The notes under the pieces were generated by a model. That model was not told the DNA's origin, made no database searches, and saw nothing but the letters and a program-made list of their open reading frames with translations. A DNA stretch of 64,000 nt from NCBI GenBank assembly GCA_021787365.1, contig JAJYMB010000062.1, forward strand, positions 59,134-123,133, read 5' to 3'. Shown piece by piece: positions 44,490 through 55,015 of the stretch (position 1 is the stretch's first letter; every line of letters starts with the position of its first letter). Source of the stretch: Actinomycetes bacterium (GTDB taxonomy: Bacteria > Actinomycetota > Acidimicrobiia > Acidimicrobiales > Palsa-688). A program made the position numbers and the translations under genes.

Positions 44490-45839
44490 CTACCGGTCCC
44501 TCGTAACGCGAGCCACGCTCCCATTGACCGTGCCGGAGGCACCGGCGGGTTCGACCGGCCCGGCTGTCCCCGCCGGGCTGTTGTGCCCGTTGGCCGCCGC
44601 TTCGACGGTACCTAGTTCGACGACCTGGGTCTCGGCATTTGCGAGGACATCGCCCCCGTGGGGGACGCCGCGACCAGGCCTGGCAGGACCGGTGTGGTGG
44701 TCGGCGTGGTCGTTGGCTGAGCCGCCGTCGCCATTTGGCGGGGCGGCGCGACCACGCGCCGCAAACACGGTGTAGAGGAGGATCCCGAGCGCACCCGCGG
44801 CGATGGGGGGTATCTCGTTGTGGGAGTTGGTGACAGCAGGCCACAGCACCAAACTCGAGAGCAAGGCGGTCCAAGCCCAGAGCACGACGACCGCTTGACG
44901 GTGGCCGTGGCCGAGGCGCATGAGGCGGTGATGGAGGTGGTTGAGGTCGGCCATCGCAGGGCTCGTCAACTGGCCAGCGCGCCGCACGACGGCAAAGAGC
45001 GTGTCGAGCAGGGGGATCCCGAGGATGAAGAACGGGATCAAGATGGGGGCGAAGAAGAAGTACACGCGGCCGCTGTACTGGTAGCTGTCCTGGCCTACGA
45101 CGGCCAAGGTCGAGGCTGCTACGAGGAGGCCGAGCAGCATGGAGCCGGCGTCCCCCATGAAGATCTTGGCCGGGTGGAAGTTGTGGGGCAGGAAGCCCAC
45201 GCACACACCCACGGTGACGGCGGCGATCAGGGGGCCGGCATTGCTCACCGAGATAACGTTGACATCGCCGAGGCGGTGCGAGTACACGAAAAACGCGGCA
45301 GCGGCGATGGCCACTATGCCTGCTGCCAGGCCGTCGAGGCCGTCGATGAAATTGACCGAGTTGGCCATGACGGCCACCCAGAGGACCGTGGCCAGCACTG
45401 CCCAGTTGGTCGAGAGCACGAGCGTCGTCTGCACGAACGGGACATGGAAAAACAGCATGTTGATGCCGAAGACGTACAAGACGGTGGCGGCGAGCACCTG
45501 GCCCGCCAGCTTGGCCGGAGGCGACATCTCGCGCACGTCGTCGGCGAGCCCAACACAAAAGATCACCGTCGCTGCGATGACCACGCCGAAGGGCCCCGAA
45601 CTGCCGCGAAAGACGTCCGAAAACGCGGGTAGCTGCGATGCCACGGCCATCGCCGCCAGGAGCCCCACGTACATCCCGGTACCGCCCCCGGTCGGCGTGG
45701 GGCGTTCGTGGACCCGGCGGTCATCGGGCATGACCATGAAGTCGTGGCGCCGGGCCATCGCTCTTGTGGCGAAAGTGGCCAGGTAGGTGGCCACCGCGGC
45801 CACTGCAAACACGAGTATGTACTCGCGTAACCCGATCAA
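44490..45839 (-). CDS. wecA: WecA/TagO-type undecaprenyl-phosphate N-acetylhexosamine-1-phosphate transferase
   Basis: 449 residues from TTG 45839, with about 11 spans. VGLADDVREM has the Asp-Asp Mg2+ site, NSVNFIDGLDGLAAG and FHPAKIFMGDAGSM are catalytic loops, and NHLHHRLMRLGHGHRQAVV is the HxHH loop. It attaches an aminosugar-1-phosphate to undecaprenyl phosphate, starting a cell-envelope glycan. The last roughly 90 residues are a polar Ala/Gly-rich tail. The place between the sua5-type gene and the atp operon is typical for actinobacteria. Confidence 0.92.
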   Translation of the reverse strand: MIGLREYILVFAVAAVATYLATFATRAMARRHDFMVMPDDRRVHERPTPTGGGTGMYVGLLAAMAVASQLPAFSDVFRGSSGPFGVVIAATVIFCVGLADDVREMSPPAKLAGQVLAATVLYVFGINMLFFHVPFVQTTLVLSTNWAVLATVLWVAVMANSVNFIDGLDGLAAGIVAIAAAAFFVYSHRLGDVNVISVSNAGPLIAAVTVGVCVGFLPHNFHPAKIFMGDAGSMLLGLLVAASTLAVVGQDSYQYSGRVYFFFAPILIPFFILGIPLLDTLFAVVRRAGQLTSPAMADLNHLHHRLMRLGHGHRQAVVVLWAWTALLSSLVLWPAVTNSHNEIPPIAAGALGILLYTVFAARGRAAPPNGDGGSANDHADHHTGPARPGRGVPHGGDVLANAETQVVELGTVEAAANGHNSPAGTAGPVEPAGASGTVNGSVARVTRDR

Positions 45840-46062
45840 GGACCTCTCCCAGCGCTCCGCGTGGCGCCCTTAGCGCTTATGGTGCCGTCCGGGCCAGCGC
45901 GCGCCTCGCGCCAGGCGCGAGCGTGCTCCGAGCTTGGACGCCACACGGGAAAGCCTAGCGGCCATCTCGCCTGAGCGCCGCTTTGCCGCCTCAGGCCCAT
46001 CCCGTGCCGTCCATGGCGCAGCCCCGCGACCTCCCCGGGTGGTCAGGCGAGCGGGTGCTGTG

Positions 46063-46716
46063 TCAGGCCAGCGCGGCGACCTCGTGTGCCGGCACTGGGC
46101 CCTCTCGCAACACCTTCGGTGCCTCCCCGGTGCAGTCGACGACCGTGGACGGAGGTTGGTCGCACTTTCCGGCGTCGAGCACGAGGACGACCTCGCACCC
46201 GAGGGCCTTGGCCACCTCCTCGGCCGTGGTGAGCGGAGGTTCTCCATGGCGGTTGGCACTGGTTGTCGCGATAGGGCCGAGCCGCCCGCAGATCGCCAGG
46301 GGCACCGGGTGAGCGGGGCAGCGGATGCCGATGGTCTCGTCGTCTTCCCCGAGGTCGGCGTCGAGGTCGGGACGGCGGGGCAGTACGAGCGTGAGCGGGC
46401 CCGGCCAGTAACGCTCCATCAGCCGCCGGGCCACCTTGGGCACCGCGGTGCAAAGCCCGAGAGCCTGCTCCTCGCCGGCAACCAGGACGGGGAGGCCTAC
46501 CGCGCGGGGCCGCGATTTCAGGCGGAAGAGCCGGTCCGAGGCGCCGGTGTGGAAAGGGTCTGCGGCGAGCCCATAGACCGTGTCCGTCGGCAACCCGACG
46601 ATGTCTCCGCCGTCGAGCGCGTCCACGGCAAGCCGGGTCGCTTTCGCCGGCGGCGGGTCCCCGTAGGCGCTGATGATGGCCACGGCAGCGAAGCTACTAG
46701 TGCCTGCGCACACCAT
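46063..46716 (-). CDS. L-threonylcarbamoyladenylate synthase (Sua5/YrdC family)
   Basis: 217 residues if started at ATG 46716; GTG 46683 (VAIISAYGD) is an alternative. GDIVGLPTDTVYGLAADP, FRLKSRPRAVGLPVLV and GPIATTSANRHGEPP are the YrdC nucleotide-binding blocks. The enzyme forms threonylcarbamoyl-AMP for the t6A modification of ANN-decoding tRNAs. It follows prmC by 26 bp, the usual actinobacterial order. Confidence 0.92.
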   Translation of the reverse strand: MVCAGTSSFAAVAIISAYGDPPPAKATRLAVDALDGGDIVGLPTDTVYGLAADPFHTGASDRLFRLKSRPRAVGLPVLVAGEEQALGLCTAVPKVARRLMERYWPGPLTLVLPRRPDLDADLGEDDETIGIRCPAHPVPLAICGRLGPIATTSANRHGEPPLTTAEEVAKALGCEVVLVLDAGKCDQPPSTVVDCTGEAPKVLREGPVPAHEVAALA

Positions 46717-46742
46717 GTCACCGCCCCGTCCGGCCGCCCGTG

Positions 46743-47618
46743 TCAAAAGGGCCGGCGCCCCATGAGGGCCCGGGCCCTGCCAGCCAGGTCGGCCTTCACC
46801 GAAACATCGGCGAGCCCGCCCCTCTCTGCGAGCGCTACCGCCCGCGCCGCTTGGTGGGGCGCTATCTCGGCCACGAAGGCTGCACCAGGGGCCAGCCAGC
46901 GGCCCGCCCCCGCCAACAGGACTTGGAGCGCCTCGAGACCGTCCGGGCCGGCGACCAGCGCCTGGCGCGGTTCCCAGCACGCCACCTCGGGGGGGAGGGT
47001 GCCCAGTTCCCCTTCTGATACATAAGGCGGGTTGGCAACTGCGAGGGCTACCGTGCCCCCGAGCCCCTCGGGGAGCGCGGACCACCAATCGCCGGCCGCG
47101 AGCCTGACCCGGCCGGCTGCCCTCGCCCCTAGCCCGGCGAGGTTGGCCGAGGCAACCTCCAGCGCCCCGGGCGAAATGTCCGTCGCCCAGACCTCCACCG
47201 CCGGGCGCTCCGCAGCGATGGAAAGCGCGATCGCGCCCGTGCCAGTGCCGAGGTCGACGACAGTGCTGGGGCCGTTGCCGGCGGGACGAGCTGCCACCAG
47301 CCGGTCGAGCTCTGCGAGCGCCACGTCCACCACGATCTCGGTTTCGGGCCGGGGGATGAGCGCCCGCCGGTCCACCATCAAATCGAGGGAACGGAAGGCC
47401 CAGTGCCCGAGCACGTACTGCACCGGCTCGCCGGCCAACCTACGCTCGACCATGGCCCAGAGGGCATTTTCGCCCCTGGCTGGCGCCGGGTCACCGGCCG
47501 CTTGGGCCCAGGTCGTACCGGAGGCCTCTTCTACGAACCAGCGCGCCGCGGCTTCGTCACCGAGCACCTCGGCCGCCGACCTCTGGAGCCAAGACCACAA
47601 AGGACGCGAGCGTGTCAC
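46743..47618 (-). CDS. prmC: Release factor glutamine methyltransferase
   Basis: 291 residues from GTG 47618, overlapping the prfA stop as GTGA. VVDLGTGTGAIALSIAAE is the SAM motif and VANPPYVSEGEL the NPPY catalytic motif. It methylates the GGQ glutamine of release factors, fitting its coupling to prfA. Confidence 0.95.
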   Translation of the reverse strand: MTRSRPLWSWLQRSAAEVLGDEAAARWFVEEASGTTWAQAAGDPAPARGENALWAMVERRLAGEPVQYVLGHWAFRSLDLMVDRRALIPRPETEIVVDVALAELDRLVAARPAGNGPSTVVDLGTGTGAIALSIAAERPAVEVWATDISPGALEVASANLAGLGARAAGRVRLAAGDWWSALPEGLGGTVALAVANPPYVSEGELGTLPPEVACWEPRQALVAGPDGLEALQVLLAGAGRWLAPGAAFVAEIAPHQAARAVALAERGGLADVSVKADLAGRARALMGRRPF

Positions 47619-48679
47619 TCTTCGGCTGCGAGCTGGCGTGCCCTCTCGTCGGCCAAGAGGGCGTCGACCAATTCGTCGAGGTCACCCATCAAGACCTTGT
47701 CGAGCTTGTAGAGCGTGAGCCCGATGCGGTGGTCCGTGACCCGGTTTTCCTTGTAGTTGTACGTCCGGATCTTTTCCGACCGCCCGCCCCCGCCCACCTG
47801 GCTCCGGCGCGCCTTTGACATCTCGGCCGCCTGGCGCTCTTGCTCGGCTCGGAGCAGCCTCGCCTTTAGGACCTGCATCGCCTTGGCCCGGTTTTGGATC
47901 TGGCTTTTTTCGTCCTGCATCGACACCACGATCCCGGTCGGCAGGTGCGTAACCCGGACAGCCGAATCGGTCGTGTTCACTGATTGGCCGCCGGGCCCGG
48001 TCGAACGGTAGACATCGACACGTATGTCCTTTTCGTCGACCTGGACCTCGAGTTCCTCCGCCTCGGGCAGGACAGTGACGGTGGCCGAGGACGTGTGCAC
48101 CCTCCCCTGGGACTCTGTGACCGGTACCCGCTGGACCCTGTGGGGGCCACCTTCGTGCTTGAAGCGCGCCCAGGCTTCCTGGCCCTTCACGAGCAGCGTG
48201 ACCTCGTTGAACCCGCCCATGGGCGAGGGGCCCGACGAGAGGATCTCGGCTTTCAGCCCGCAACGCTCGGCATAACGGAGGTACATCTCCGCGAGGTCGC
48301 GAGCAAAAAGGTTGGCCTCCTCTCCACCCTCGGCCCCACGGATCTCGACGATGACGTTGCGCCCGTCGTTCGGATCTCGGGGCAGGAGCAGCACGCGGAG
48401 CCGCTCCTCGAGATCAGCCAGGCGTCCCTCTGCAGAGTCGATCTCGCCGGCGAGCAGTTCGCGGTCCTCTCCCTCGGCACCGACCAGCATCTCGCGAGCT
48501 GTGGCCAAGTCGGCTTCGGCCGCCTGGTAAGAACGGTAGGCCTCCACCACAGGCTCGAGTTCGTGATGGCGCTTCGACACCTCCCGGAGGCGGCGCGGGT
48601 CTGAGATCACCGAAGGGTCCGACAGCTGAGCGACGACGACGTCGTACTCGCGCACCAACTCTGATAAGCGCTCTAACAC
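47615..48679 (-). CDS. prfA: Peptide chain release factor 1
   Basis: 354 residues from GTG 48679. [20 protein letters not shown] contains the GGQ motif. The stop-codon-reading tripeptide is PVT in [13 protein letters not shown], in place of PAT of E. coli; the surrounding RF1 context ([12 protein letters not shown]) is conserved, so it should read UAA and UAG. Confidence 0.97.
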   Translation of the reverse strand: MLERLSELVREYDVVVAQLSDPSVISDPRRLREVSKRHHELEPVVEAYRSYQAAEADLATAREMLVGAEGEDRELLAGEIDSAEGRLADLEERLRVLLLPRDPNDGRNVIVEIRGAEGGEEANLFARDLAEMYLRYAERCGLKAEILSSGPSPMGGFNEVTLLVKGQEAWARFKHEGGPHRVQRVPVTESQGRVHTSSATVTVLPEAEELEVQVDEKDIRVDVYRSTGPGGQSVNTTDSAVRVTHLPTGIVVSMQDEKSQIQNRAKAMQVLKARLLRAEQERQAAEMSKARRSQVGGGGRSEKIRTYNYKENRVTDHRIGLTLYKLDKVLMGDLDELVDALLADERARQLAAEE

Positions 48680-48724
48680 TTCGCTGCCGGGTTGCTCGGT
48701 ACCGGGGTTACTTGGAGACGCGCC

Positions 48725-48946
48725 CTATTTGGCGCCGGACCTCGCCGCACGGCGCCCGTAGCGCCGCTCGAAGCGCTCCACCCTTCCCCCCGTGTCCACG
48801 AGCTTTTGCTTACCCGTGAAGAAGGGATGGCATTCGTTGCACAGTTCGGTGTGCAAGTTATCCTTGGTCGAGCGCGTCATAAATGTGTTGCCGCACGAGC
48901 AGACCACCTTGGCCTGCACGTACTCGGGGTGGGTGTCCGCTTTCAT
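48725..48946 (-). CDS. rpmE: Ribosomal protein bL31, zinc-binding form
   Basis: 73 residues. CSCGNTF and [13 protein letters not shown] give the four Cys (16, 18, 36, 39) of the zinc-containing type. It lies between rho and prfA, as in most actinobacteria. Confidence 0.97.
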   Translation of the reverse strand: MKADTHPEYVQAKVVCSCGNTFMTRSTKDNLHTELCNECHPFFTGKQKLVDTGGRVERFERRYGRRAARSGAK

Positions 48947-48975
48947 GGTGCCTCCCAGGGTATGGCCTGCTCGGG

Positions 48976-50817
48976 CTAAATGGCAGGAGCGGGCTGCTTG
49001 GCGATGTCGGCCAGGAACTGCTCGTTGCTCCTCGTCGTCTTGATCTTGTCCACGAGGAGCTCGAGGCCGGCGCCGCCGTTGCCGTCAGTAGCGAGGGCAT
49101 TTAGCACCCGGCGCAGCTTCCAGACCTGTTGGAGCTGGCCACGGTCGAAGAGCAGCTCCTCGTGGCGAGTCGAAGAGGCGTTGACGTCGAGGGCCGGGTA
49201 GATACGCCGCTCCGCCAGCTTCCTGTCCAGGCGGAGCTCCATGTTGCCGGTACCCTTGAACTCCTCGAAGATCACTTCGTCCATGCGGCTCCCCGTCTCT
49301 ACCAACGCCGTCGCCAGGATCGTGAGGGAGCCACCCTCTTCTATGTTGCGGGCACTGCCGAAGAACTTCTTCGGCGGGTACAAAGCACCCGTGTCGATGC
49401 CACCGGACATGATGCGGCCCGTGGCGGGCTGGGCGAGGTTGTAGGCCCTCGCCAAGCGCGTGATGCCGTCCAGGACGATGACTACGTCACGGCCCAGCTC
49501 CACCATCCGCTTAGCTCGCTCGATGGCCAGCTCGGCAACCTGGGTGTGCTCGTCGGCGGGCCGGTCGAAGGTCGATGCGACGACCTCACCCTTCACCGAG
49601 CGGCGCATGTCGGTGACCTCTTCGGGACGTTCGTCGACGAGGAGCACCATCAGGTAGACCTCGGGGTTGTTGGCCTCGATCGAGTGCGCGATCTGCTTCA
49701 AGACGGTGGTCTTGCCGGCCTTGGGAGGAGAGACGATCAACCCTCGTTGGCCCTTGCCGATCGGCGAGATCAAGTCCACGATCCGCGCCGTCACGTTGGC
49801 CGGGTCGCCGGGGATCTCGAGGCGGAGCTTCTCGTCGGGGAAAAGAGGTGTGAGGTTTTCGAACTTGGGCCGGTTGCGGGCCTCCTCGGGGGCGAGCCCC
49901 GAGACCGAGTCCACCCTCACCAGGGCTGGGTACTTCTCGTTGCTCGCCGCCGGCCTGTACGCACCCTCGATCAGGTCGCCCTTTCTCAGGCCGAACCTGC
50001 GCACCTGCGTGATCGACACGTAAACGTCGGCGGAGCTGGCGAGGTAGCCGCTCGTCCGGAGGAAACCGTAGCCTTCCTCCCTCAGGTCGAGCAGGCCCGA
50101 GCACGTCACGAGCTCGCCCGAGTAGGGCACCTCCGGCTGGGCCACCAGGTCGCGCTCGACTCCCCGGCCGTCGCCCCGGGAGGGCTTGTCCCGGTTACGG
50201 CGCCGGCGCCGCCGGCTATTGCCGAGGCTGGCATCACCCTCGGGGCGCCCGCGGCCGTAGTCGGGGCGCTGGTAAGTCTGGGTGTTGTACCCGACCTGTC
50301 CGTCAACCCCTGGACCTTCGCCGGGCGTTTCGGGTGCGACGGGCGCCGACGCCTCCCTGGTCGCCCCGCCCCTAGCACGCCCGGCCGCCACGCGCCCGCG
50401 CGCTGCTACAGCAACGCCGTTTGTGGGGTCGCCGTGGCCATTGGCGCTGGCGTTGCTGTGACCATTGGCACTCGGTGCCGCCTCCGCGAGCGCGGCCTCA
50501 GCCGACGCGTCTTGGCCCGAGGTGGGCGGGGTGGGAGCGACCGCACCCAGGGCAAGCTGCTCAGGCCCGTCGCCCTCCTTCGCAGCACCACGCCGAGCAC
50601 GCGGCTTACGGGCCTTGTCCGCGGCGGGCGCCGGGGCTTTAGCCGGGCCCGCGCCGTCGGCAGGCGGTTCCACCCCCGTCGCCTCGAGTATCCGCGCGAC
50701 GAGGTCGGCCTTCTTGGTCCGAGCCGGGAGGGAAGAGCCGAGGGCCTGGGCAATAGCAAAGAGCTCCTCCCGCTCCTTTGCCTCTAAGACGGAGCGCTCG
50801 AGCTGCAAGTCACTCAT
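48976..50817 (-). CDS. rho: Transcription termination factor Rho
   Basis: 613 residues. Rho_N is at 1-50 ([29 protein letters not shown]). A low-complexity insertion of about 180 residues follows, Ala/Gly-rich then Arg-rich ([19 protein letters not shown]), as known for actinobacterial Rho. The cold-shock RNA-binding domain has [12 protein letters not shown], and the ATPase has [15 protein letters not shown] and [10 protein letters not shown]. It is a hexameric helicase ending transcription. Confidence 0.97.
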   Translation of the reverse strand: MSDLQLERSVLEAKEREELFAIAQALGSSLPARTKKADLVARILEATGVEPPADGAGPAKAPAPAADKARKPRARRGAAKEGDGPEQLALGAVAPTPPTSGQDASAEAALAEAAPSANGHSNASANGHGDPTNGVAVAARGRVAAGRARGGATREASAPVAPETPGEGPGVDGQVGYNTQTYQRPDYGRGRPEGDASLGNSRRRRRRNRDKPSRGDGRGVERDLVAQPEVPYSGELVTCSGLLDLREEGYGFLRTSGYLASSADVYVSITQVRRFGLRKGDLIEGAYRPAASNEKYPALVRVDSVSGLAPEEARNRPKFENLTPLFPDEKLRLEIPGDPANVTARIVDLISPIGKGQRGLIVSPPKAGKTTVLKQIAHSIEANNPEVYLMVLLVDERPEEVTDMRRSVKGEVVASTFDRPADEHTQVAELAIERAKRMVELGRDVVIVLDGITRLARAYNLAQPATGRIMSGGIDTGALYPPKKFFGSARNIEEGGSLTILATALVETGSRMDEVIFEEFKGTGNMELRLDRKLAERRIYPALDVNASSTRHEELLFDRGQLQQVWKLRRVLNALATDGNGGAGLELLVDKIKTTRSNEQFLADIAKQPAPAI

Positions 50818-51070
50818 TTACTACCTCTGAGGGTGCGAGTGGTCTAACAAAGGACAATACGACCGGAGCCAGTTGTCACTGGGATGCCCCCCGTCGGGCC
50901 TAGCCCGGTTTGGCTACGGTTTTAGGCCCACTTGGTGACGCCCGGGAGATCCCGCTCCGGATGAGCTGCCCGCTCACGCCTATCGCGAGCCGGCACCACC
51001 ATCATACCTACTCTCACGCCATCGCGCCAGGAAGGCCTTCCAGGCCTCTTAGGGGAGCCCTCCCTGGAGG

Positions 51071-52165
51071 CTACAGGCCGAGCTCGGCCCGGACGGCACC
51101 GAGCTCGGCTTCCACGGCACGCGGCACCGCGATCTGCCCTATCGCCACGTCGGGGTCCTTCAGGCCGTGGCCCGTGAGGACGCACACGACCCGAGATCCT
51201 TCCGGTACACCCACCTCGAGCAGGCCGGCAACGGCTGCGGCCGACGCTGGTTCGCAAAACACAGACTCCTCTCGGGCGAGGAAACGGTAGGCCGCGAGGA
51301 TCTGTTCGTCTGTGACGGCCGAGATCGAGCCGCCCGACTCTGCGGCGGCTGCGCTCGCCCCGTACCAGGAGGCGGGTTTTCCGATGCGGATGGCCGTTGC
51401 CACCGTTTCCGGCTTTTCCACGGGGTGGCCGAGCACTATCGGCGCGGCACCCGCCGCTTGGAAACCCAACATCCGCGGCAAACGTTTGGCTTTGCCCGCG
51501 TCCTGGTACTCGCGGTAACCCTTCCAGTAGGCCGTGATATTACCGGCGTTGCCGACGGGCATGCAATGAACCTCGGGCGCGTCGCCGAGCGCGTCGGTTA
51601 TCTCGAAAGCACCGGTCTTTTGGCCTTCGATCCGGTAGGGGTTTATGGAGTTCACTACTGTGACGGGCTCCACTCCCGCCAGTTCGCGCACGAGCTCCAG
51701 CGCCCGGTCGAAATTTCCCCTCACCTGGACGACCTTTGCGCCGTGCACCAATGCTTGGGCCAGCTTGCCGAGCGCTATGTACCCGTCGGGGATGAGCACT
51801 ACGCACGGCAGGCCCGCGCGCGCAGCATAGGCGGCCGCGGATGCCGAAGTGTTGCCTGTAGACCCGCACACCACCGCCTTGGCCCCCTCCTCGACGGCCT
51901 TGGATATAGCGACCGTCATGCCCCGGTCCTTGAACGAGCCGGTCGGGTTGGCACCCTCCACTTTTAGCCACACCTCCGCGCCCGCCCGTTCCGAAAGCCT
52001 CGGCGCCGGCAGGAGGGGGGTATTGCCCTCGCCCAGCGTGACCACCGGCGTTTGCTCGCTCACCGGGAGGTGGTCGCGGTACTCCTCTATGACGCCCCTC
52101 CAGGGACGGCACAAAGCGGGCGCAGCCGCTCCCGGCAGAGGCCCGGGAAGAGCTGCTCCGCTCAC
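51071..52165 (-). CDS. thrC: Threonine synthase
   Basis: 364 residues from GTG 52165, which overlaps the hom stop as [19 protein letters not shown] opens the fold; [20 protein letters not shown] has the PLP lysine and [19 protein letters not shown] the phosphate loop. It makes threonine from O-phosphohomoserine. The 253 bp downstream before rho hold no gene, so thrB, often next in this operon, is missing here. Short GC-rich dyads lie around 51027-51072. Confidence 0.95.
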   Translation of the reverse strand: MSGAALPGPLPGAAAPALCRPWRGVIEEYRDHLPVSEQTPVVTLGEGNTPLLPAPRLSERAGAEVWLKVEGANPTGSFKDRGMTVAISKAVEEGAKAVVCGSTGNTSASAAAYAARAGLPCVVLIPDGYIALGKLAQALVHGAKVVQVRGNFDRALELVRELAGVEPVTVVNSINPYRIEGQKTGAFEITDALGDAPEVHCMPVGNAGNITAYWKGYREYQDAGKAKRLPRMLGFQAAGAAPIVLGHPVEKPETVATAIRIGKPASWYGASAAAAESGGSISAVTDEQILAAYRFLAREESVFCEPASAAAVAGLLEVGVPEGSRVVCVLTGHGLKDPDVAIGQIAVPRAVEAELGAVRAELGL

Positions 52166-53688
52166 CGCCCGGTCACCCTGATCAGGCTCCCGAGGCGACG
52201 GACGGCGTCGAGCCCGCGGAGCTCGTGGAGGCAAGCCTGCAGGTCGCGTTCGTAGGCGGGGTGGGTGACGAAGACGAGGTGGGCCTCTGGTTCGGGCCCG
52301 GCGCGCCGGGCCCGCTCTTCCCCGGGCTCGGCCTCTGGCTCGGGGGCCTCCTGCTCCATCGAACGCACCGAGACGTGGTGGCGGCCGAGCACGCTGGCAA
52401 TGGCGGCCAGCACGCCGGGGCGGTCGGCGACGAGGAGTGACAAGTAGTAGGCGCAGCGCAGGTCGTCGATGGGCCGGACGGTCACGTCGTGCAGCTCCAG
52501 CTTGCGTGGCGCGCCCTTCACGACCAGGTTGTGGGCGGCATCGACCAAGTCGCCGAGCACGGCGCTGGCAGTCGGCGGGCCGCCGGCACCCCTCCCGAGC
52601 AGCATCAGCTGGCCGACGGCGTCGCCCTCGACGAACACGGCGTTGAACGAGTCGCGCACCGAAGCGAGCGGGTGCGCCCTCGGGAGCATCGTGGGGTGGA
52701 CACGCACCCCGAGCGAGCCGTCGGGCCCAGCCTCGACCACGGCTAGGAGCTTTATCGCGAAGCCGAGGCGCGCCGCCACGGCGATGTCCTGAGCGGTGAT
52801 CGCCGATATCCCCTCGCGGTAGACGTCGCCCGCGACCACCTTCGCCCCGAAGGCCACGTTGGCCAAGATGGCGGCCTTGGCGGCGGCGTCGTAGCCCTCG
52901 ACGTCGGCGGTGGGGTCGCGCTCGGCGTAACCGAGGCTCTGCGCCTCCGCCAGCGCCTCCCGGTAGCTCACACCGGAGGAGTCCATGCGGGTGAGTATGT
53001 AGTTGGTGGTCCCGTTGACGATGCCCATCACCCGCTCGATGCGCTCGCCGGCGAGCGACTCCCGCAGCGCCCTGATGAGCGGGATCCCGCCCGCCACCGA
53101 GGCCTCGAAGAGCAGGTCGACACCCGCCCGGCCGGCGGCGTCCCAGAGTTCGCCGCCGTGGTTGGCCAGGAGTTCCTTGTTGGCGCTGACGACCGGCTTA
53201 CCCCGCGACAGGGCCCGGAGCACGAGGTCCCTCGCCGGCGAGATGCCCCCCATCACTTCGACCACCACGTCCACGGCGGGGTCGTCGACGACGTGGCCGG
53301 CATCGGTGGTGAGCAGGGCCTCGACGCCGGGCACGTCCCGTTCCTTGGCCGCCGAGCGGACGGCCACCCGGGCGAGCTCGAACTCGATGCCCGTGCGCTC
53401 GGCGATGCGCTTGGCGTCAGTCAACAAGAGGCGCGCGAGGGCTGCCCCGACGTTGCCGCACCCGAGCAGGCCGACCCGGACCACCGGCCTCAGCTGGGAC
53501 TGCAGTCGGGTCGCCGGCTGGGCTTGCGGCTGCGGCCCCGTCGCCGGCTGCCGTACTGGCCCCGTCGCCGCCTGGCGCTGCGGCCCGCCTGCGGCTCGGC
53601 GCGCGGACGGCCCGGGCTCGGCTCCGGCTCGGCCCGCTCCCGGCTCGGTAGCGGTTGACCGGCGCTGAGCCTTCGCCGGCGACCCCAT
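52162..53688 (-). CDS. hom: Homoserine dehydrogenase with ACT domain
   Basis: 508 residues from ATG 53688. The first roughly 65 are an unusual Pro/Gln/Ala-rich tail ([19 protein letters not shown]) before [19 protein letters not shown], the NAD(P) site. [13 protein letters not shown] and [23 protein letters not shown] are the catalytic core; an ACT domain ([17 protein letters not shown]) with an acidic insertion ends the protein and would bind threonine for feedback control. Coupled to thrC. Confidence 0.95.
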   Translation of the reverse strand: MGSPAKAQRRSTATEPGAGRAGAEPGPSARRAAGGPQRQAATGPVRQPATGPQPQAQPATRLQSQLRPVVRVGLLGCGNVGAALARLLLTDAKRIAERTGIEFELARVAVRSAAKERDVPGVEALLTTDAGHVVDDPAVDVVVEVMGGISPARDLVLRALSRGKPVVSANKELLANHGGELWDAAGRAGVDLLFEASVAGGIPLIRALRESLAGERIERVMGIVNGTTNYILTRMDSSGVSYREALAEAQSLGYAERDPTADVEGYDAAAKAAILANVAFGAKVVAGDVYREGISAITAQDIAVAARLGFAIKLLAVVEAGPDGSLGVRVHPTMLPRAHPLASVRDSFNAVFVEGDAVGQLMLLGRGAGGPPTASAVLGDLVDAAHNLVVKGAPRKLELHDVTVRPIDDLRCAYYLSLLVADRPGVLAAIASVLGRHHVSVRSMEQEAPEPEAEPGEERARRAGPEPEAHLVFVTHPAYERDLQACLHELRGLDAVRRLGSLIRVTGR

Positions 53689-54043
53689 CGCGTCTTTCCT
53701 CGTCGTCTCTATGGGTGGGCAGGCTATCGAGCCGGCGACAGGCTGGCCAGCGAAGCGGCCGGCCGGCGGGAGCCACACGGGAGTGCACTCTCGAGCGGAG
53801 ACCTGGCCGCGGGCCTACTGAACGTACCGGGCGGTCCGCCCTCGGGCCCCGCCGGCGACGCTCGGAGCCCGCCGGCGACGCTAGGAGCCGACCCTGGGCC
53901 CGCTCGTCGCTACTAATGTCGCCTTCGTCCACTTCTGACGCGCTTGGGGCCTATTTCGCCCAGAACCCGACACTCTTGGCCGCAGAGGACATTTGTCGCG
54001 CCCTCGCTGCCGCTTGTTGTTGCTTCTTATACAATAAAAGGTC
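53689..54043. other. Intergenic region between divergent hom and the AbiEi-type gene
   Basis: No gene is supported. It contains a 20-bp direct repeat (GCCGGCGACGCTCGGAGCCC-like at 53851 and 53871) and becomes AT-richer from 54010 onward. It must hold the hom promoter, which I could not locate. Confidence 0.5.
54030..54035 (+). promoter_or_regulatory. -10 element of a probable leaderless promoter
   Basis: TACAAT lies 8 bp before the ATG at 54044, in an AT-rich patch rare for this genome. Transcription would start at or next to the start codon. No good -35 and no ribosome-binding site were seen. Confidence 0.45.
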
Positions 54044-55006
54044 ATGGACAGCACGGAAAGACAAGTAGCCGAGCTCCTGCGTCGCCAGTACGGCGTCGTG
54101 GCCAAGGACCAGCTGGCCCGTGTGGGCATGACCCGCGACCAGATCCACCACCGGTGCAGGGCTGGTGAGTGGGCCGTGGCTCTTCGGCGCGTCTACCGCT
54201 CGGCTGTGTTCCCAGAGACCTTCGAGCAGCGTCTCATGGTGGCGATGCTCGCCGCCGGCGCCGGCGCAGTGGTCTCCCATGGCTCGGCCGCCTGGCTGTG
54301 GCAGCTGCAGGCGCGGCCCCCGGACCGGCCCAGCCTGACGGTGCCGGCGCGGCGACACCCACAAATCCCAGGTGCCGACCTTTACCGCCACAATGACTTG
54401 GACTACCTCCGGGTAAGCCATCGGCGCAACTTCGACTGCACCGATCCCCTGCGCACGTTGGTGGACTTCGCCGCCGTCGCCACCACGCATCAACTGGCCG
54501 ACGCGGTGGACACAGCCCTGTCGACAAGGCTCGTGACGGTCGGCGGGCTCGAGGCCGAACTCTCTCGTCGGGCAGGCCGGGGCCGCCGTGGCGTGCGGCC
54601 CTTGCGGGACCTCCTCACACGGCGGGGGATGATTGGGGCGCCTACGCCCAGCGCGCTGGAGGCCGAGACGTCCGAACTGCTCCACCTCTGGAAGATCCCG
54701 GTGCTGGGCCGCGAGGTCCATATCGGCCCTGACGGCCGTTACCGGGTCGACTTCTCCCTGCCGCCCCCCGTGGTGATCGAGGTGGACGGCTTCGCCTACC
54801 ACTGGAGCCCCGAGGCCAAGGCCTACGACGAAGCGAGACGTAACCGATTGCGCCTAGAGGGCACATTCGTCCTCGTGTACACCTGGCGCGACATACGCTT
54901 CGACGGGCGTCGGGTGGCGCTGGAGGCCTTGGCCGCGCTTGGGCGCTTCGCCTGCGGTGCAGTGGTGAAGGTAACTGGGCACACCGAGCCCCTCGTGCCG
55001 GGATAG
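54044..55006 (+). CDS. AbiEi-type antitoxin-domain protein with C-terminal DUF559/VSR-like nuclease fold
   Basis: 320 residues. The N terminus (RQVAELLRRQYGVVAKDQLARVGMTRDQI) is a winged-helix AbiEi N-domain; HRCRAGEWAVALRRVYRSA follows. The C-terminal roughly 110 residues (YRVDFSLPPPVVIEVDGFAYH...FVLVYTWRDIRF) match the DUF559 fold, related to very-short-patch repair endonucleases, with VIEVDG as the acidic core. No partner AbiEii toxin gene is adjacent. It lies on the opposite strand inside the lysA-hom block, 9 bp from the lysA stop, and so looks inserted. Function is unknown; many actinobacterial genomes carry orphan copies. Confidence 0.8.
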   Translation: MDSTERQVAELLRRQYGVVAKDQLARVGMTRDQIHHRCRAGEWAVALRRVYRSAVFPETFEQRLMVAMLAAGAGAVVSHGSAAWLWQLQARPPDRPSLTVPARRHPQIPGADLYRHNDLDYLRVSHRRNFDCTDPLRTLVDFAAVATTHQLADAVDTALSTRLVTVGGLEAELSRRAGRGRRGVRPLRDLLTRRGMIGAPTPSALEAETSELLHLWKIPVLGREVHIGPDGRYRVDFSLPPPVVIEVDGFAYHWSPEAKAYDEARRNRLRLEGTFVLVYTWRDIRFDGRRVALEALAALGRFACGAVVKVTGHTEPLVPG

Positions 55007-55015
55007 ACACACGCC

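Noticed and set aside
51027..51072. Terminator after thrC
   Set aside because: GC-rich dyads exist (for example GGAAGGCCTTCC), but there is no U-tract and one dyad overlaps the stop codon, so the call is not supported.
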